Below are positions 7,893 to 18,371 of a stretch of 36,680 nucleotides of DNA, one piece after another (positions within the stretch are counted from its first letter, which is position 1; every line of letters starts with the position of its first letter). The notes below the pieces were generated by a model. The model did no database searches and was not told where the DNA came from. It saw only the letters and a list, made by a program, of their open reading frames with translations. The stretch covers positions 1 through 36,680 of the forward strand of contig CANSPQ010000012.1 in NCBI GenBank assembly GCA_947648915.1, read 5' to 3'. Source of the DNA: an uncultured Caryophanales bacterium (GTDB lineage: Bacteria; Bacillota_I; Bacilli_A; RF39; UBA660). The position numbers were made by a program, and so were the translations under genes.

Positions 7893-9692
7893 ACTATCAT
7901 ATTTCTTTCTTTCATTTGTATTCAATATTTTTTTACGAAGGCGGAAATTTAACGGTGTAATTTCCACTAATTCATCACTATTGATATAGTCTAGGCAATA
8001 TTCTAAACTCATCAATCTTGGACGTTTTAATACAACCGTGTGATCTTTTCCAGCACTTCTTGTGTTGGTTAAGTTTTTACCTTTTACAACATTTACAGCT
8101 AAATCGTTATCATGACTGTGTTCTCCAACAATCATTCCTTCATAGATATCAGCACCTGGTTCTACAAACATAATACCTCTATCTTCTAGTTGTCCTAATG
8201 CATAAGCAGTTGCTTTTCCATTTTCCATGGAAACTAATACACCTAATTTTCTTTCCCCTACTTTGCCACCGGCCATTTTACGGTATTCTTTGAAGGTATG
8301 GCTCATCATACCATATCCTTTGGTCATGGTCATAAATTCAGTTGAAAATCCAATTAAACCACGAGATGGCATGGTATAAATTAATCTAGTTTGTCCTTCA
8401 CTGTTGCTCATATGTTCCATAGAACCCTCACGATTTCCCAAGGCTTCTATTACATTTCCGACATATTCGTCTGGTACATCAATTTGCACGTCTTCATATG
8501 GTTCACATTTGACACCATCTATTTCTTTGATGATGACTTCTGGTTTGGATACTTGTAATTCAAATCCTTCTCTTCGCATATTTTCAATTAAAATAGAAAG
8601 GTGTAATTCTCCTCTACCGGATACGATGAATGATTCTGAATCATTTTGTCTAATTTTCAAAGATACATCTCGCTCAGTTTCTTTTAATAGTCTTTCTTCT
8701 ATCTTACGAGCGGTAATAATTTTTCCTTCCCTTCCGACAAATGGAGAAGTATTGACTCCGAACGTCATCTGCAAAGTTGGTTCATCAATTCTTAGGATAG
8801 GAAGTGCCTCTTCTTTACCAATTTCACATACTGTCTCTCCTACACTAATGTCGGGAAGCCCTGCGATTGCAACGATATCTCCGGCATTTGCTTCTTCAAT
8901 TTCAATTCTTTTTAAGCCTAAATATCCAAACATTTTTTGAATACGGAATTGTTTAATACTTCCATCTAATCTTACACAAGATACCATTTCGTTTACTTTC
9001 ATTTTTCCTCTTTTGACTACACCAATACCAATTCTTCCGACAAAGTCATTATAATCTAATAATGCTGGTTGAAATTGTAATGTTCCTTCACTTACTCTTG
9101 GTTCTGGTATTTCACTGATGATTAAATCTAAGATTGGGTCCATGGTTTCTTTTTGTGTACTTACATCCGAATCCATGCTAGAAGTACCTGCAAGTCCTGA
9201 TGCATAAACTACTGGAAATTCTAATTGATTTTCGTCTGCTCCTAATTCAATAAATAAATCTAGTACTTCATCTACTACTTGAATAGGACGTGCAGTGGGT
9301 TTATCAATTTTATTGACCACCAAAATAGGCGTAACACCTGCTTCTAATGCTTTTTTCAGTACAAATCTAGTCTGTGGCATCGTTCCTTCATATGCATCTA
9401 CAACTAATAACACACCATCCACCATATTCATGATACGTTCTACCTCACCACCAAAGTCAGCATGCCCTGGTGTATCTAAGATATTAATACGATATCCTTT
9501 GTAGTCAATTGCCGTTGTTTTTGCTAGGATTGTAATTCCTCTTTCTCTTTCAATGTCATTACTATCCATGACTCTTTCATCTACTTGTTCATTGCTTCTA
9601 AATGTCCCTGATTGTTTTAATAATTGGTCTACTAATGTTGTTTTTCCATGGTCAACATGGGCAATTATTGCAATATTTCTTATATTTTTCAT
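7884..9692 (-). CDS. typA: translational GTPase TypA/BipA
   Basis: [56 protein letters not shown]; full-length. Confidence 0.97.
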   Translation of the reverse strand: MKNIRNIAIIAHVDHGKTTLVDQLLKQSGTFRSNEQVDERVMDSNDIERERGITILAKTTAIDYKGYRINILDTPGHADFGGEVERIMNMVDGVLLVVDAYEGTMPQTRFVLKKALEAGVTPILVVNKIDKPTARPIQVVDEVLDLFIELGADENQLEFPVVYASGLAGTSSMDSDVSTQKETMDPILDLIISEIPEPRVSEGTLQFQPALLDYNDFVGRIGIGVVKRGKMKVNEMVSCVRLDGSIKQFRIQKMFGYLGLKRIEIEEANAGDIVAIAGLPDISVGETVCEIGKEEALPILRIDEPTLQMTFGVNTSPFVGREGKIITARKIEERLLKETERDVSLKIRQNDSESFIVSGRGELHLSILIENMRREGFELQVSKPEVIIKEIDGVKCEPYEDVQIDVPDEYVGNVIEALGNREGSMEHMSNSEGQTRLIYTMPSRGLIGFSTEFMTMTKGYGMMSHTFKEYRKMAGGKVGERKLGVLVSMENGKATAYALGQLEDRGIMFVEPGADIYEGMIVGEHSHDNDLAVNVVKGKNLTNTRSAGKDHTVVLKRPRLMSLEYCLDYINSDELVEITPLNFRLRKKILNTNERKKYDSRK

Positions 9693-9773
9693 ATATACAC
9701 TTCCTCAATAACCTTTGGTATTATAGCACATGCCTTTTGTCAAGTCAAATTGATTTTATGACAATATTTTGTC

Positions 9774-9800
9774 AAAAAAGATTGCTTTATTTCAACAATC
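9774..9800 (-). terminator. intrinsic terminator after M19 peptidase gene
   Basis: Minus strand GATTG…CAATC followed by T6. Confidence 0.65.
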
Positions 9801-9809
9801 CCTATTTTT

Positions 9810-10805
9810 CTATTTATGATATATTTTTTGGTTTTGATGATTCACTTGCATTATAATATGTTCTGTATTCTCCCTTGTAATTTTACGGGCAATGCTTTCT
9901 CCATATTGATTCGCAATTAATTGATAGATTTCGATTCCAATATTTTCTATTGAAAAGGCTTCTAGATGGTGATAAGATTCATCTGGATTAAAATTCATAT
10001 CATCTGTAGCCAGTACAATTTTATCTATATCATATCCTATTATATTGATTAAATAATCAAGATGTTTTAAAAATTGAATCTGTCTTTTATGATAAGAAAG
10101 TTTCTCATTATTTTTTGACAAAAAGTTCCCATTTGTAAATAATCCTATATAGCCATTCACTTCTTTTAATTGTCTTAACTGTTGATCCGTTAAATTTCTG
10201 TTTCGATCACATAAGGTTCTTACGTTGGAATGGGAAGCTATAATAATTGAATTTTCCTTTCTTTTTGCTTGATATACTTTTAATATATCATCAAATGTTT
10301 GTTGATTCGCATGTGATACATCTATTATTATTCCTAATTCTATTGCCTTTTCAATCAATTCTTTTCCTTTTTCTGTCAATCCTGATTCTGATCTATTTCC
10401 TGAACCATATTGATTTTGATGATTCCAAACAGGTAATATAGAACGAAGACCTAGATGATATAATTCTTTTAAAGTTTTCATACTATCTATATAATCGCAT
10501 CCTTCAATGCTATAAATAAAATTCGTTGTAATCGGTATTACGCCTGCATCTTTCATCCTATTAAGAAATTGGATACTTTTTGAAAACATTTTTTTAATAT
10601 CTTTCATTTCCTCTAATGAGATATCTAATTCTTCTTTCATTTCACTAGGTGTCATAAAATATAAATTGATTAAGCCACCTAATACATTGTCTTGTCTATA
10701 TATTTTTCTTAAATCTTTTATTAGTTTTTCTTTATTTGCAAATTTATTATTTTTCATCATATTGAAATATAAAATTGTTAATAAATCATAATGCATATCA
10801 TACAT
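9810..10805 (-). CDS. membrane dipeptidase (peptidase M19) family protein
   Basis: MYDMHYDLLT, IIDVSHANQQTFDDIL, IIASHSNVRTLCDRNRNLTDQQLRQL, DKIVLATDDMNF. Confidence 0.9.
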   Translation of the reverse strand: MYDMHYDLLTILYFNMMKNNKFANKEKLIKDLRKIYRQDNVLGGLINLYFMTPSEMKEELDISLEEMKDIKKMFSKSIQFLNRMKDAGVIPITTNFIYSIEGCDYIDSMKTLKELYHLGLRSILPVWNHQNQYGSGNRSESGLTEKGKELIEKAIELGIIIDVSHANQQTFDDILKVYQAKRKENSIIIASHSNVRTLCDRNRNLTDQQLRQLKEVNGYIGLFTNGNFLSKNNEKLSYHKRQIQFLKHLDYLINIIGYDIDKIVLATDDMNFNPDESYHHLEAFSIENIGIEIYQLIANQYGESIARKITRENTEHIIMQVNHQNQKIYHK

Positions 10806-10904
10806 AATAAAACTCCTTTCTATTTCAATACTATAGTATATTTATAAATTCATTCAAAAAATAGATATTATGCAATCTACTTTTTTATTTGAGTATGTTC
10901 TATT

Positions 10905-12755
10905 TTAATTGTCAAAGTTATTATGACTAAATATCATATCCAATTTTTCTTTGATTTGGTCTCGATTGAATGGTTTTGGAATATAGTCTACAAAACCTTC
11001 TTCTATATATTTTTCTTTTGCACCTGCAACTGCATCAGCTGTTAAAGCAATGACCGGTATTTTAAAATCTGGATTTTCTTTTAATTTCTTTAAAGCTGTT
11101 TCTCCACTCATATTGGGCATCATAATATCCATTAAGATTAAATCATATTCATCTCCATTTTTCACTTTTTCTAAACATTCTAATCCATCATAACATTCTT
11201 CTATCGTAAAATCGAAATCGGTTAAGGCACGTTTTGCTACTTTAATATTTAATTTGTTATCATCTACAATTAATATCTTCTTGTTTTCATAAATTTGTTG
11301 ATTTTCTTTGTTTTCTTCTTTTTGTGTTCCTAAAACATTTTCTTTTTCAATCGTCATCTTACTTATCTTTTGCGGTAACTGTACTACAAAAATAGATCCT
11401 TTTCCGTACTGACTTTGGACATTGATTTTCCCACCCATCATATCGACTAAAGCTTTGGTAATGGCAAGTCCTAATCCTGTTCCCTCGGTTGTGGAATTCT
11501 TTTCAATATCGAGTCTCTCAAATTTCGTAAATAATTTATTGATTTGCTCAGCTTTAATACCTATCCCCGTATCTTGCACAGTAATCATTAAATTACAAAT
11601 ACCCTTTTGATTGATACATTTTACGGTTAAATTGATTGTGCCTTGCTCTGTATATTTAATTGCATTAGTAAGTAGATTATTAACAATCCCTTTGATATGG
11701 ACTTTATCCCCTATTAATTCATCTGGAACATCCTCGGCAATATTTAAATTAAATTTGATATTTTTTTCACCAATACGAGTAGATGTTACTTTTGCCATAT
11801 TGGTTATCTCTTTTTTAAAGTTATATGGATTTTCAACCATTTCCATTTTTTCGGATTCAATTTTATTAATATCTAGTATATTTCCGACAATCTCTAATAA
11901 AGTATGAGAGGCATTGATGATATCTTCCGTATCTTCGACTACTTCTTTTGGTACTCTATCCTTATATGTTGCGATATCTTCCGATAATCCTACAATGGCA
12001 TTTAATGGCGTTCTGATTTCATGGGACATACTCGATAAGAAATCCGATTTGGCATGATTGGCTTTTTCCGCTTGGTTTTTGGCAAGTTCTAATTCAGTAA
12101 GCATTTTAATATCTGGATTTTCTATGGTGTGATACATAATCATATTAATAAATACGATAATGGCTGGAATTACAATCAATGTTGGATCTAGTAGTCTAAC
12201 GAGTATAGCAATTCCTATAAATATAATCAAGAATATAAAAGGAATTGCCTTTTTACGGTTTATGGATTTCGCATTCTTTATAAAAATAAATAATTCTATT
12301 ATAAAGTTTATTAAAGCAACACTATAAATAAACATTGTTCCAATACCTGTTACACCCATTGTTTCTTGATTAGAGATAATATCAATTGGCAATAAAAACT
12401 CAACAAAAATCGCAACTATACTAAAAAGTATCATAATTCTCTTAAATTTTTTATATCTTTGTTCATTTTGATATGTAATATAATAAATATATAACGTGAG
12501 CAATAAAGGCCATAAGATATAATGTATAAAATCAATCTTATTTAAAATTTTTACAATTAATTGTGAATTTGTCGTGAAACAATAGTATGTAATTAATAAT
12601 TCAATAATTACTAAAAAAACATCAAAAAAACTACTAATTAACATGAAACCATAAATTTTAGTTTCTTTACTTTCCACCTTCTTTTTAGAAAAAAATAAAA
12701 CCAATAATAATACAATACAAAACAGTGCACTAATTGAAAAATAAATACTGCTCAT
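10905..12755 (-). CDS. membrane hybrid histidine kinase with C-terminal receiver domain
   Basis: Several N-terminal TM segments; H-box [23 protein letters not shown] boxes; receiver [18 protein letters not shown]…[14 protein letters not shown]. Start chosen at MSSIYFS because the longer start runs to the upstream gene's terminator. Confidence 0.93.
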   Translation of the reverse strand: MSSIYFSISALFCIVLLLVLFFSKKKVESKETKIYGFMLISSFFDVFLVIIELLITYYCFTTNSQLIVKILNKIDFIHYILWPLLLTLYIYYITYQNEQRYKKFKRIMILFSIVAIFVEFLLPIDIISNQETMGVTGIGTMFIYSVALINFIIELFIFIKNAKSINRKKAIPFIFLIIFIGIAILVRLLDPTLIVIPAIIVFINMIMYHTIENPDIKMLTELELAKNQAEKANHAKSDFLSSMSHEIRTPLNAIVGLSEDIATYKDRVPKEVVEDTEDIINASHTLLEIVGNILDINKIESEKMEMVENPYNFKKEITNMAKVTSTRIGEKNIKFNLNIAEDVPDELIGDKVHIKGIVNNLLTNAIKYTEQGTINLTVKCINQKGICNLMITVQDTGIGIKAEQINKLFTKFERLDIEKNSTTEGTGLGLAITKALVDMMGGKINVQSQYGKGSIFVVQLPQKISKMTIEKENVLGTQKEENKENQQIYENKKILIVDDNKLNIKVAKRALTDFDFTIEECYDGLECLEKVKNGDEYDLILMDIMMPNMSGETALKKLKENPDFKIPVIALTADAVAGAKEKYIEEGFVDYIPKPFNRDQIKEKLDMIFSHNNFDN

Positions 12756-12800
12756 CGTAATTCCCCACAATTCTAAACAAATTATAACATATAACATAAG

Positions 12801-12823
12801 AAAAAGCACACTTTTTAGTGTGC
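12801..12823 (-). terminator. intrinsic terminator after PlsC-like gene
   Basis: Minus strand GCACACT-AAAA-AGTGTGC-TTTTT. Confidence 0.85.
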
Positions 12824-12832
12824 GATAATATA

Positions 12833-13780
12833 CTATTTCCTTTTCTTATATGTAATTCCTGGTACAAATTCGTTATTGGCATTGATACAATATTCATTTT
12901 CAATGGCATCTCCAGCATTACTACGCAAAAACTGCGATTCATATTCAGAATGATAAGTAAAACCAAAGACTCCATATTTTTTGAAATAAGTATGATTTAA
13001 ATAAATCATAGGATTGACAAAAGAGATATCTGTTCTATTTATATTGTTCTCTATCCATATTGATTTTCTCATTTCTTCCATTTGTTTTTGAATTTCTAAT
13101 GTTTTTAAGGATATATCATCTGTTGGCATAATTTCATATTTTTTTCCAAATCTTAAAATTATTTTTTTATAAATTTCTTTTTCATTTTCCACAATAGAAG
13201 GATTTTCAATATATTCTAGTATAGCAGGAATCACAGGCAATTCTGTTATTGCTGATATCATACTACTACCTTTTTTAATATCTTGCATTGCTTTAATTGG
13301 ATGTAAATTCCAAGTAGATTCTCCAAAAACAACTAAATATTTGCCTGCTAATAAAGTAGCAGAGGCTTGCAAAATACTATTCGAAGAAGAGATTTTATCA
13401 TTTCTATTTAAAAACACTGATTTGGCAGATGAAAATACTGCCTTAGAAAATGGACTTAGACAATCTGTTGCTACCATAACACTTGTAGGAAGCCCCAATT
13501 TTGCCATTGCAATATACATAGAAAAAATATCATGTGCAGTGGAATGATTGCATAAAATAATTGCAGGAGTATTTTTAGGAAGGTTTTCGATTCCTTCTAT
13601 TTCTAATAAACTATTATAGAAATCTTTCATATAAATTTTAGAAATTGCTTGTTGACCAAGACTGATATTTGAAGGCATAAATAACGACAATTCTTTACAA
13701 TACTGGCTAAGCTTGTTATAGTATTGTATTTTTTCAGCTGTACTTAATTGTTTTTCAACACTATAAGGTAATATTTTCAT
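12833..13780 (-). CDS. PlsC-like lysophospholipid/glycerol-phosphate acyltransferase family protein
   Basis: [20 protein letters not shown] (HX4D) and [26 protein letters not shown]. Confidence 0.75.
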   Translation of the reverse strand: MKILPYSVEKQLSTAEKIQYYNKLSQYCKELSLFMPSNISLGQQAISKIYMKDFYNSLLEIEGIENLPKNTPAIILCNHSTAHDIFSMYIAMAKLGLPTSVMVATDCLSPFSKAVFSSAKSVFLNRNDKISSSNSILQASATLLAGKYLVVFGESTWNLHPIKAMQDIKKGSSMISAITELPVIPAILEYIENPSIVENEKEIYKKIILRFGKKYEIMPTDDISLKTLEIQKQMEEMRKSIWIENNINRTDISFVNPMIYLNHTYFKKYGVFGFTYHSEYESQFLRSNAGDAIENEYCINANNEFVPGITYKKRK

Positions 13781-13877
13781 GACAAAACCCCTTTTCATAA
13801 ATATTTGCATATCTTAACATGTTTACTACTTCTTGTCAAATTTTTTAAAGGGTTCTATTTGCAAATAGTATACAAGA

Positions 13878-14197
13878 TTATTTTCTGCAATTCTTTATAC
13901 ATGCCTCTATTATTTTGTTTGCACTTTCATCATAATCTAACATTGTCTCTGGATGCCATTGAATTCCTACTACCAATTCATTATTTGGATATTCAACTGC
14001 TTCAATTAATCCATCTTCTGAATAAGCAAAGACCACTAAATTTGTTGTTTGTACATGATAGTTATGTTTACTGTTTACTTGAATCTGATGTTTACCAACT
14101 ATTCTTTCTAATATTGTATTATCAATTATATTGATACTATGTTCATATTTTTGATTTTTTTAGTGATTTGCTTCTTTATTGGTTTTTGCTTTGACAT
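13878..14197 (-). pseudogene. decayed class-I glutamine amidotransferase-like (peptidase C26/PuuD-type) gene: start region plus C-terminal 90 codons remain
   Basis: Minus frame KYEHSINIIDNTILERIVGKHQIQVNSKHNYHVQTTNLVVFAYSEDGLIEAVEYPNNELVVGIQWHPETMLDYDESANKIIEACIKNCRK* (13878-14150) has no ATG start; upstream ATG with AAAGGAG RBS at 14197 reads MSKQKPIKKQITKKIKNMNIVSI* in another frame. Confidence 0.75.
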
Positions 14198-14221
14198 AAA
14201 TTGTTTCTCCTTTTTATCATT

Positions 14222-14251
14222 ATTGTAAAGTACAATTGACAACTTTGTCAA
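14222..14251 (-). promoter_or_regulatory. promoter of the pseudogene
   Basis: Minus strand TTGACA (14246-14251), 18-nt spacer, TACAAT (14222-14227); the -35 lies in palindrome TTGACAACTTTGTCAA (14236-14251). Confidence 0.5.
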
Positions 14252-14306
14252 ATATTGTTGTCTCTTTTTGAAATTACTTGTTATACTGATATTAAAGGAT
14301 GATTAT

Positions 14307-14927
14307 ATGAGAAAAATTAGATTATTGTTTTTATTCTTATTGATAACTCCATCAGTTGTATTTGCCCAAAATAAAAGGGTAGAAGTTACATTTTCCAAAT
14401 GTGTAGATGGTGATACTGCTAAGTTTATACTTAATGATGAAGAAATTACAGTACGCTTTTTGGCAATTGATACACCAGAAACGAAACACCCTACAAAAGG
14501 TGAAGAACCTTATGGAAAAGAAGCAAGTGATTATACTTGTCATGCGATTGAGAATGCAAAAACAATTACTTTAGAATATGATAAAGGTAGTGATACCTAC
14601 GATAAGTATAATAGGCATTTGACCTGGGTTTATGTAGATGATATTCTATTGCAAGATAAACTAATCCAAAAAGGACTTGCAAAGGTGGCTTATCTATATG
14701 GGGATTATACTTATACAGAACAATTACAAGCAAGTGAAAAAGTAGCAAAAAAACAAAAAATTGGGATATGGAGTAACGAAGTTCCAAAAAGGGAAAATTA
14801 TTGGTATATTGTAGTTATTATAGGAATCGTTCTTCTCATCTATATTGTATATCCAAAAGGTAGAAAAAAGATCAATCGAAAAATAAAATCACAAGTAAAA
14901 AAGGAATTCAAAAAAAGGATATCTTAA
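14307..14927 (+). CDS. secreted/membrane-anchored thermonuclease-family (SNase-like) nuclease
   Basis: Signal peptide; CVDGDTAKFILNDEEITVRFLAIDTPETKHP…YDKYNRHLTWVYVDD; C-terminal TM WYIVVIIGIVLLIYIVY followed by a basic tail. Confidence 0.9.
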   Translation: MRKIRLLFLFLLITPSVVFAQNKRVEVTFSKCVDGDTAKFILNDEEITVRFLAIDTPETKHPTKGEEPYGKEASDYTCHAIENAKTITLEYDKGSDTYDKYNRHLTWVYVDDILLQDKLIQKGLAKVAYLYGDYTYTEQLQASEKVAKKQKIGIWSNEVPKRENYWYIVVIIGIVLLIYIVYPKGRKKINRKIKSQVKKEFKKRIS

Positions 14928-14945
14928 TTGGTATCCTTTTAAAAA
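14911..14945. terminator. bidirectional terminator between convergent genes
   Basis: AAAAAAGGATA…TATCCTTTTAAAAA; SNase TAA stop in the loop. Confidence 0.75.
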
Positions 14946-15370
14946 TATTCTCTTAATATATAATCCATTGTAATTTTAATATCCTCAAATACATTGATGT
15001 TATCTAATTCTTCTCTAGAAAACCATCTAATACTACTGCTTTCTTCATTCATTTTAGGCTCCATATCACGTATCGGAATTGCAGGATAAATAATATCAAT
15101 AAACGTTCCATTATTGGATCTGTTTCTTTGAATTCCTAAAGGTCTAATATAATCTTCTTCCCTTGGAAAATGAACGCCCAGTATTTTTATTTTGATTCCT
15201 GTTTCTTCATATGTCTCACGAACTGCCGCTTCTTCTGGAATTTCATTTTCTTCAATGTGTCCACCTGGTTGCGTCCATCTATCATAGTCTTTATGTCTTA
15301 CAAGTAGTATTCTTTTCGTTCTTGGATCTATGACATAAGCAGAAGCACAAAATTCTCGATTTGGATTCAT
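14939..15370 (-). CDS. NUDIX hydrolase
   Basis: GGHIEENEIPEEAAVRETYEETGI Nudix box. Confidence 0.93.
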   Translation of the reverse strand: MNPNREFCASAYVIDPRTKRILLVRHKDYDRWTQPGGHIEENEIPEEAAVRETYEETGIKIKILGVHFPREEDYIRPLGIQRNRSNNGTFIDIIYPAIPIRDMEPKMNEESSSIRWFSREELDNINVFEDIKITMDYILREYF

Positions 15371-15391
15371 AACATCACGTATAATCTAATT

Positions 15392-15570
15392 ATGGTCTAA
15401 GTGACCTATATTAGATCCCTTTCTATTTATATTTTTATATAACTTTTTAGGGTTATAATATTTAAGCACTGTGGATTTGTATCTATAACATTACAGCTTA
15501 GACTGGTTTGAGGTGACAACTACCACAGGCTTTTATTTTTATTGGTAATTAGTTAGTCACCTTTTATTTA
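15392..15570 (+). ncRNA. candidate structured stand-alone RNA
   Basis: TATAAT at 15380-15385; GTCTAAG (15395-15401)/CTTAGAC (15497-15503) closing helix; internal CCCT…AGGG and CTGT…ACAG hairpins; terminator hairpin AGGTGAC-AACTA…TAGTT-A-GTCACCT (15511-15562) with TTTTATTTATT. Confidence 0.4.
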
Positions 15571-15571
15571 T
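15511..15571 (+). terminator. terminator-like hairpin at 3' end of the candidate ncRNA
   Basis: 12-bp stem with one bulged A plus U-rich tail; no + strand CDS upstream or downstream explains it. Confidence 0.5.
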
Positions 15572-15632
15572 TATAACAAACGATAGAAAAAGAAAACAAA
15601 TGATTTTGCATACTATTCATTTGCTTTACATT

Positions 15633-16382
15633 TTATTCATAATAATATTGATTATTTTCATCTTTTCTTAGTCGCTTTTGATAACTTGTTTTTTCACAAT
15701 CATATGTTGCAAATTTTTCTTTTACTCTAGGAGATTCTCCCCAAGCAAGGCTTTGTTTTTGTACAATTAATTCTGGAAACTCAAATTTCATAATTTCTTC
15801 TTTGGATGGATAACTTCCGTTAAATGTATTTAATATTATTTTTGATTCTCTATGCGTAATAGAATATCGTTCCTCAGCAGTTAAAGATTGCTCTAATGTT
15901 GTAATTAGTGCATAATTTGCATTGCATAAATGACATAAGTAATATTTATACGGATTTCCTATTAATTCTAGTAGTTGAAACGTTCCATCTGTATAGCATT
16001 TTTGTAATATAATTTCTTCTTTTAAAGTATTTTTGACTAAATCTGGAACTCTTATATTCCCTATTGGATAAAATGTTATATTTCCTATTCCCAAATCTAT
16101 CAATCGACGAATTTTTTCATAAAATGTTGCTCTTTTATAGTTATTAGGAACATTGATATCTTGTATCGACTGTAATAAAGAAGAAGTGCCTATTTCATCT
16201 GGTGATTTAGGACTTCTCTCTCCAATAAAACTTTCCACTTCTATCTCTTGCAACATTTTATTTAATTTCATTAAATTCTCTTGAAACTCTTGTTCTGTTC
16301 CTTCTCTAAAGTTTAATTCTTGTACTCTGTACGCAATTGCTTGCCAAGTTGCAATTTCCATACTTTCACTTAATTTTTTCAT
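15633..16382 (-). CDS. hypothetical protein, no family recognised
   Basis: 249-aa ORF, AGGGAGGTAAGGT before ATG. Confidence 0.8.
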   Translation of the reverse strand: MKKLSESMEIATWQAIAYRVQELNFREGTEQEFQENLMKLNKMLQEIEVESFIGERSPKSPDEIGTSSLLQSIQDINVPNNYKRATFYEKIRRLIDLGIGNITFYPIGNIRVPDLVKNTLKEEIILQKCYTDGTFQLLELIGNPYKYYLCHLCNANYALITTLEQSLTAEERYSITHRESKIILNTFNGSYPSKEEIMKFEFPELIVQKQSLAWGESPRVKEKFATYDCEKTSYQKRLRKDENNQYYYE

Positions 16383-16438
16383 ACCTTACCTCCCTGATAG
16401 CTTTATTATATCATCAAAGGAGATACGTGTCATTACTT

Positions 16439-17158
16439 TTATTCTAAAACATCATAATCTTTTATGTCTCTATTTTTTTCATATATTGTCAATTTTTCTT
16501 GATTATCTAAGGTTGCTAATAAAATAGGTTTGATAGCTTGATACCCTTTTACTTTTAATTCCTGTTTTAACCAATCTTCTGTTTTATTCATATTTTTTAA
16601 GTTTTTCTTCATAATATTCCCATCTATGATTACATTTGCACATAAACAAGCTTTACTCGTTTTCACTTTCATATCATTTGGCGTAAGAGGTTTATATTCA
16701 CTTTTTGGTAAAATACTTATTTTTCCATTCGCTTCCATAACTGCATATTCAATTTCATTCAAGTCAAAATATCCCGCACTCCTACACTGTTCTAATAAAT
16801 CATTCACATCAATCATAACTTTTCTTAAATTTTTTTCTAATATTTTCCCGTTTTGAATCATTAAAATAGGTGTTCCAATAATCCATCTTCTTAGTTGAAT
16901 ACTTTTCATCGTTGCGAATGAAACAATATAAGCAGAAAGACCAAATACAATTACGGCAATAATACCATGTGTATAAGGAGCATCTAAATTAATCGTCATT
17001 TCTGCTGCAAAGTTTCCAATGGAAATACCAATCACATAATCAAATAAAGAAAGTTCGGATACTTGTTTTCGTCCAATCAATTTTGTAATTAAAAACAAAG
17101 CAAGTAGAGAAAATAGGCTTCTTGGAACAATCATAAGTGCATCTATTATATTTTGCAT
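16439..17158 (-). CDS. DUF421 (YetF-like) membrane protein
   Basis: LITKLIGRKQVSELSLFDYVIGISIGNFAAEM…; start chosen at MQNIIDALM. Confidence 0.9.
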   Translation of the reverse strand: MQNIIDALMIVPRSLFSLLALFLITKLIGRKQVSELSLFDYVIGISIGNFAAEMTINLDAPYTHGIIAVIVFGLSAYIVSFATMKSIQLRRWIIGTPILMIQNGKILEKNLRKVMIDVNDLLEQCRSAGYFDLNEIEYAVMEANGKISILPKSEYKPLTPNDMKVKTSKACLCANVIIDGNIMKKNLKNMNKTEDWLKQELKVKGYQAIKPILLATLDNQEKLTIYEKNRDIKDYDVLE

Positions 17159-17192
17159 AAAATCACCTATGCTTAGTATGTGATTTAAAAGC

Positions 17193-17213
17193 AAAAAAGA
17201 TACTTGTGGTATC
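17193..17213 (-). terminator. intrinsic terminator overlapping end of tagO-like gene
   Basis: Minus strand GATAC-CACAA-GTATC-TTTTTT. Confidence 0.7.
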
Positions 17214-18283
17214 TATTTTTTAGTATGATTATTTATTATTTTCTTTTTTACAGTATCGGTATCAAAGATTACATTTGTTTTTGCAACAAACACAATTACA
17301 ATAATAAGTAAAATCCCATATATTACATACCCTAAAGTAGCGTCTTTTAATACATATACAATAGAAGCAAAGGCAAATAATAAATCTGCAACATAGATTA
17401 TAATAACAGTTGTTTTTTGTGATAAATTTCGGTTCAATAATTGATGGTGAATATGAAACCGATCTGCATGAAAGGGACTTTCACCTTTTAAAGTTCTTCT
17501 AATGATTGCAAATAAAGTATCTAATATTGGAATTGCCAAAATGATTAATGGAATAATTAAAGAAGTCATCGTTACATTTTTAAATCCAAGTAATGCAATT
17601 ATTGAAATAATAAAACCCATAAACATTGAACCTGAATTTCCAGCAAAAATAGTTGCCGGATTAAAATTATAAACCAAAAAACCCAAAGTAGAACCTAACA
17701 TAACAAAAGCAAGAACAAAGTCTAGTCCTAGTTTCCCTTGCATGGTTGCAATAATCCCGACTGTTAAATAATATATTGCACTAATTCCACCAGATAATCC
17801 ATCTAATCCATCAATTAAATTAATACAGTTAATACACCCTAGTATGAATAAAAGTGTAAGTGGATAAGACAACCAACTAAATTCAATGTAAAGTCCAAAT
17901 GCACTTACATCACGAATTAAAATATTTCCATAAAAAACAACCACACAGGCAGCTGCTAGTTGCCCTATAAATTGTGTTTTGGCACTTAGCTCTGTGATAT
18001 CATCTATGACACCTACAATTAGTATAATAAAACTTCCAATTAGAATGGCATTCATCATTGCACTATGGGTCCCGAATATCATATAACCTAATAAGAAACC
18101 TAGGAAGATTGCCAACCCTCCTAATTTAGGAATTGGCTGTTTATGTATATGTCTTCCTCCAAGATGATCATCAATTGCATGAATTTGAAATGCAATTTTC
18201 TTAATGTAGGGCACCAACATTACTACAAATAAAAACGGTATCAATATCATTAAAATTATTTTTGTTATTATATCTTGATTCAT
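17213..18283 (-). CDS. tagO: undecaprenyl-phosphate GlcNAc-1-phosphate transferase-like (TagO/WecA/MraY superfamily)
   Basis: HIHKQPIPKLGGLAIFLGF, GVIDDITELSAKTQFIGQL, NLIDGLDGLSGGISAI, GNSGSMFMGF, HIHHQLL. Confidence 0.9.
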   Translation of the reverse strand: MNQDIITKIILMILIPFLFVVMLVPYIKKIAFQIHAIDDHLGGRHIHKQPIPKLGGLAIFLGFLLGYMIFGTHSAMMNAILIGSFIILIVGVIDDITELSAKTQFIGQLAAACVVVFYGNILIRDVSAFGLYIEFSWLSYPLTLLFILGCINCINLIDGLDGLSGGISAIYYLTVGIIATMQGKLGLDFVLAFVMLGSTLGFLVYNFNPATIFAGNSGSMFMGFIISIIALLGFKNVTMTSLIIPLIILAIPILDTLFAIIRRTLKGESPFHADRFHIHHQLLNRNLSQKTTVIIIYVADLLFAFASIVYVLKDATLGYVIYGILLIIVIVFVAKTNVIFDTDTVKKKIINNHTKK

Positions 18284-18341
18284 AATACCACCATGTTCAT
18301 TATATCATGTATATTTTTCTATGTCTATTTCAATTCATATG

Positions 18342-18371
18342 AAAAACATTACTTTTCATTCGTAATGTTTT
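18342..18371 (-). terminator. intrinsic terminator after mbl
   Basis: Minus strand AAAACATTAC…GTAATGTTTTT. Confidence 0.7.

Noticed and set aside
8404-8940. 178-aa + strand ORF
   Set aside because: Antisense to the well-supported typA CDS; composition is a mirror of typA codons.
12730-12975. 81-aa minus ORF and 12818..13000 + ORF
   Set aside because: Span the PlsC-like gene terminator and overlap stronger CDSs in other frames.
13805-14134. 109-aa + strand ORF
   Set aside because: Antisense to the glutamine-amidotransferase remnant; hydrophobic low-complexity reading.
15511-15562. Possible T-box or riboswitch on the + strand
   Set aside because: No GGUGGNACCGCG-type T-box sequence and no downstream + strand gene; treated as a stand-alone RNA candidate instead.
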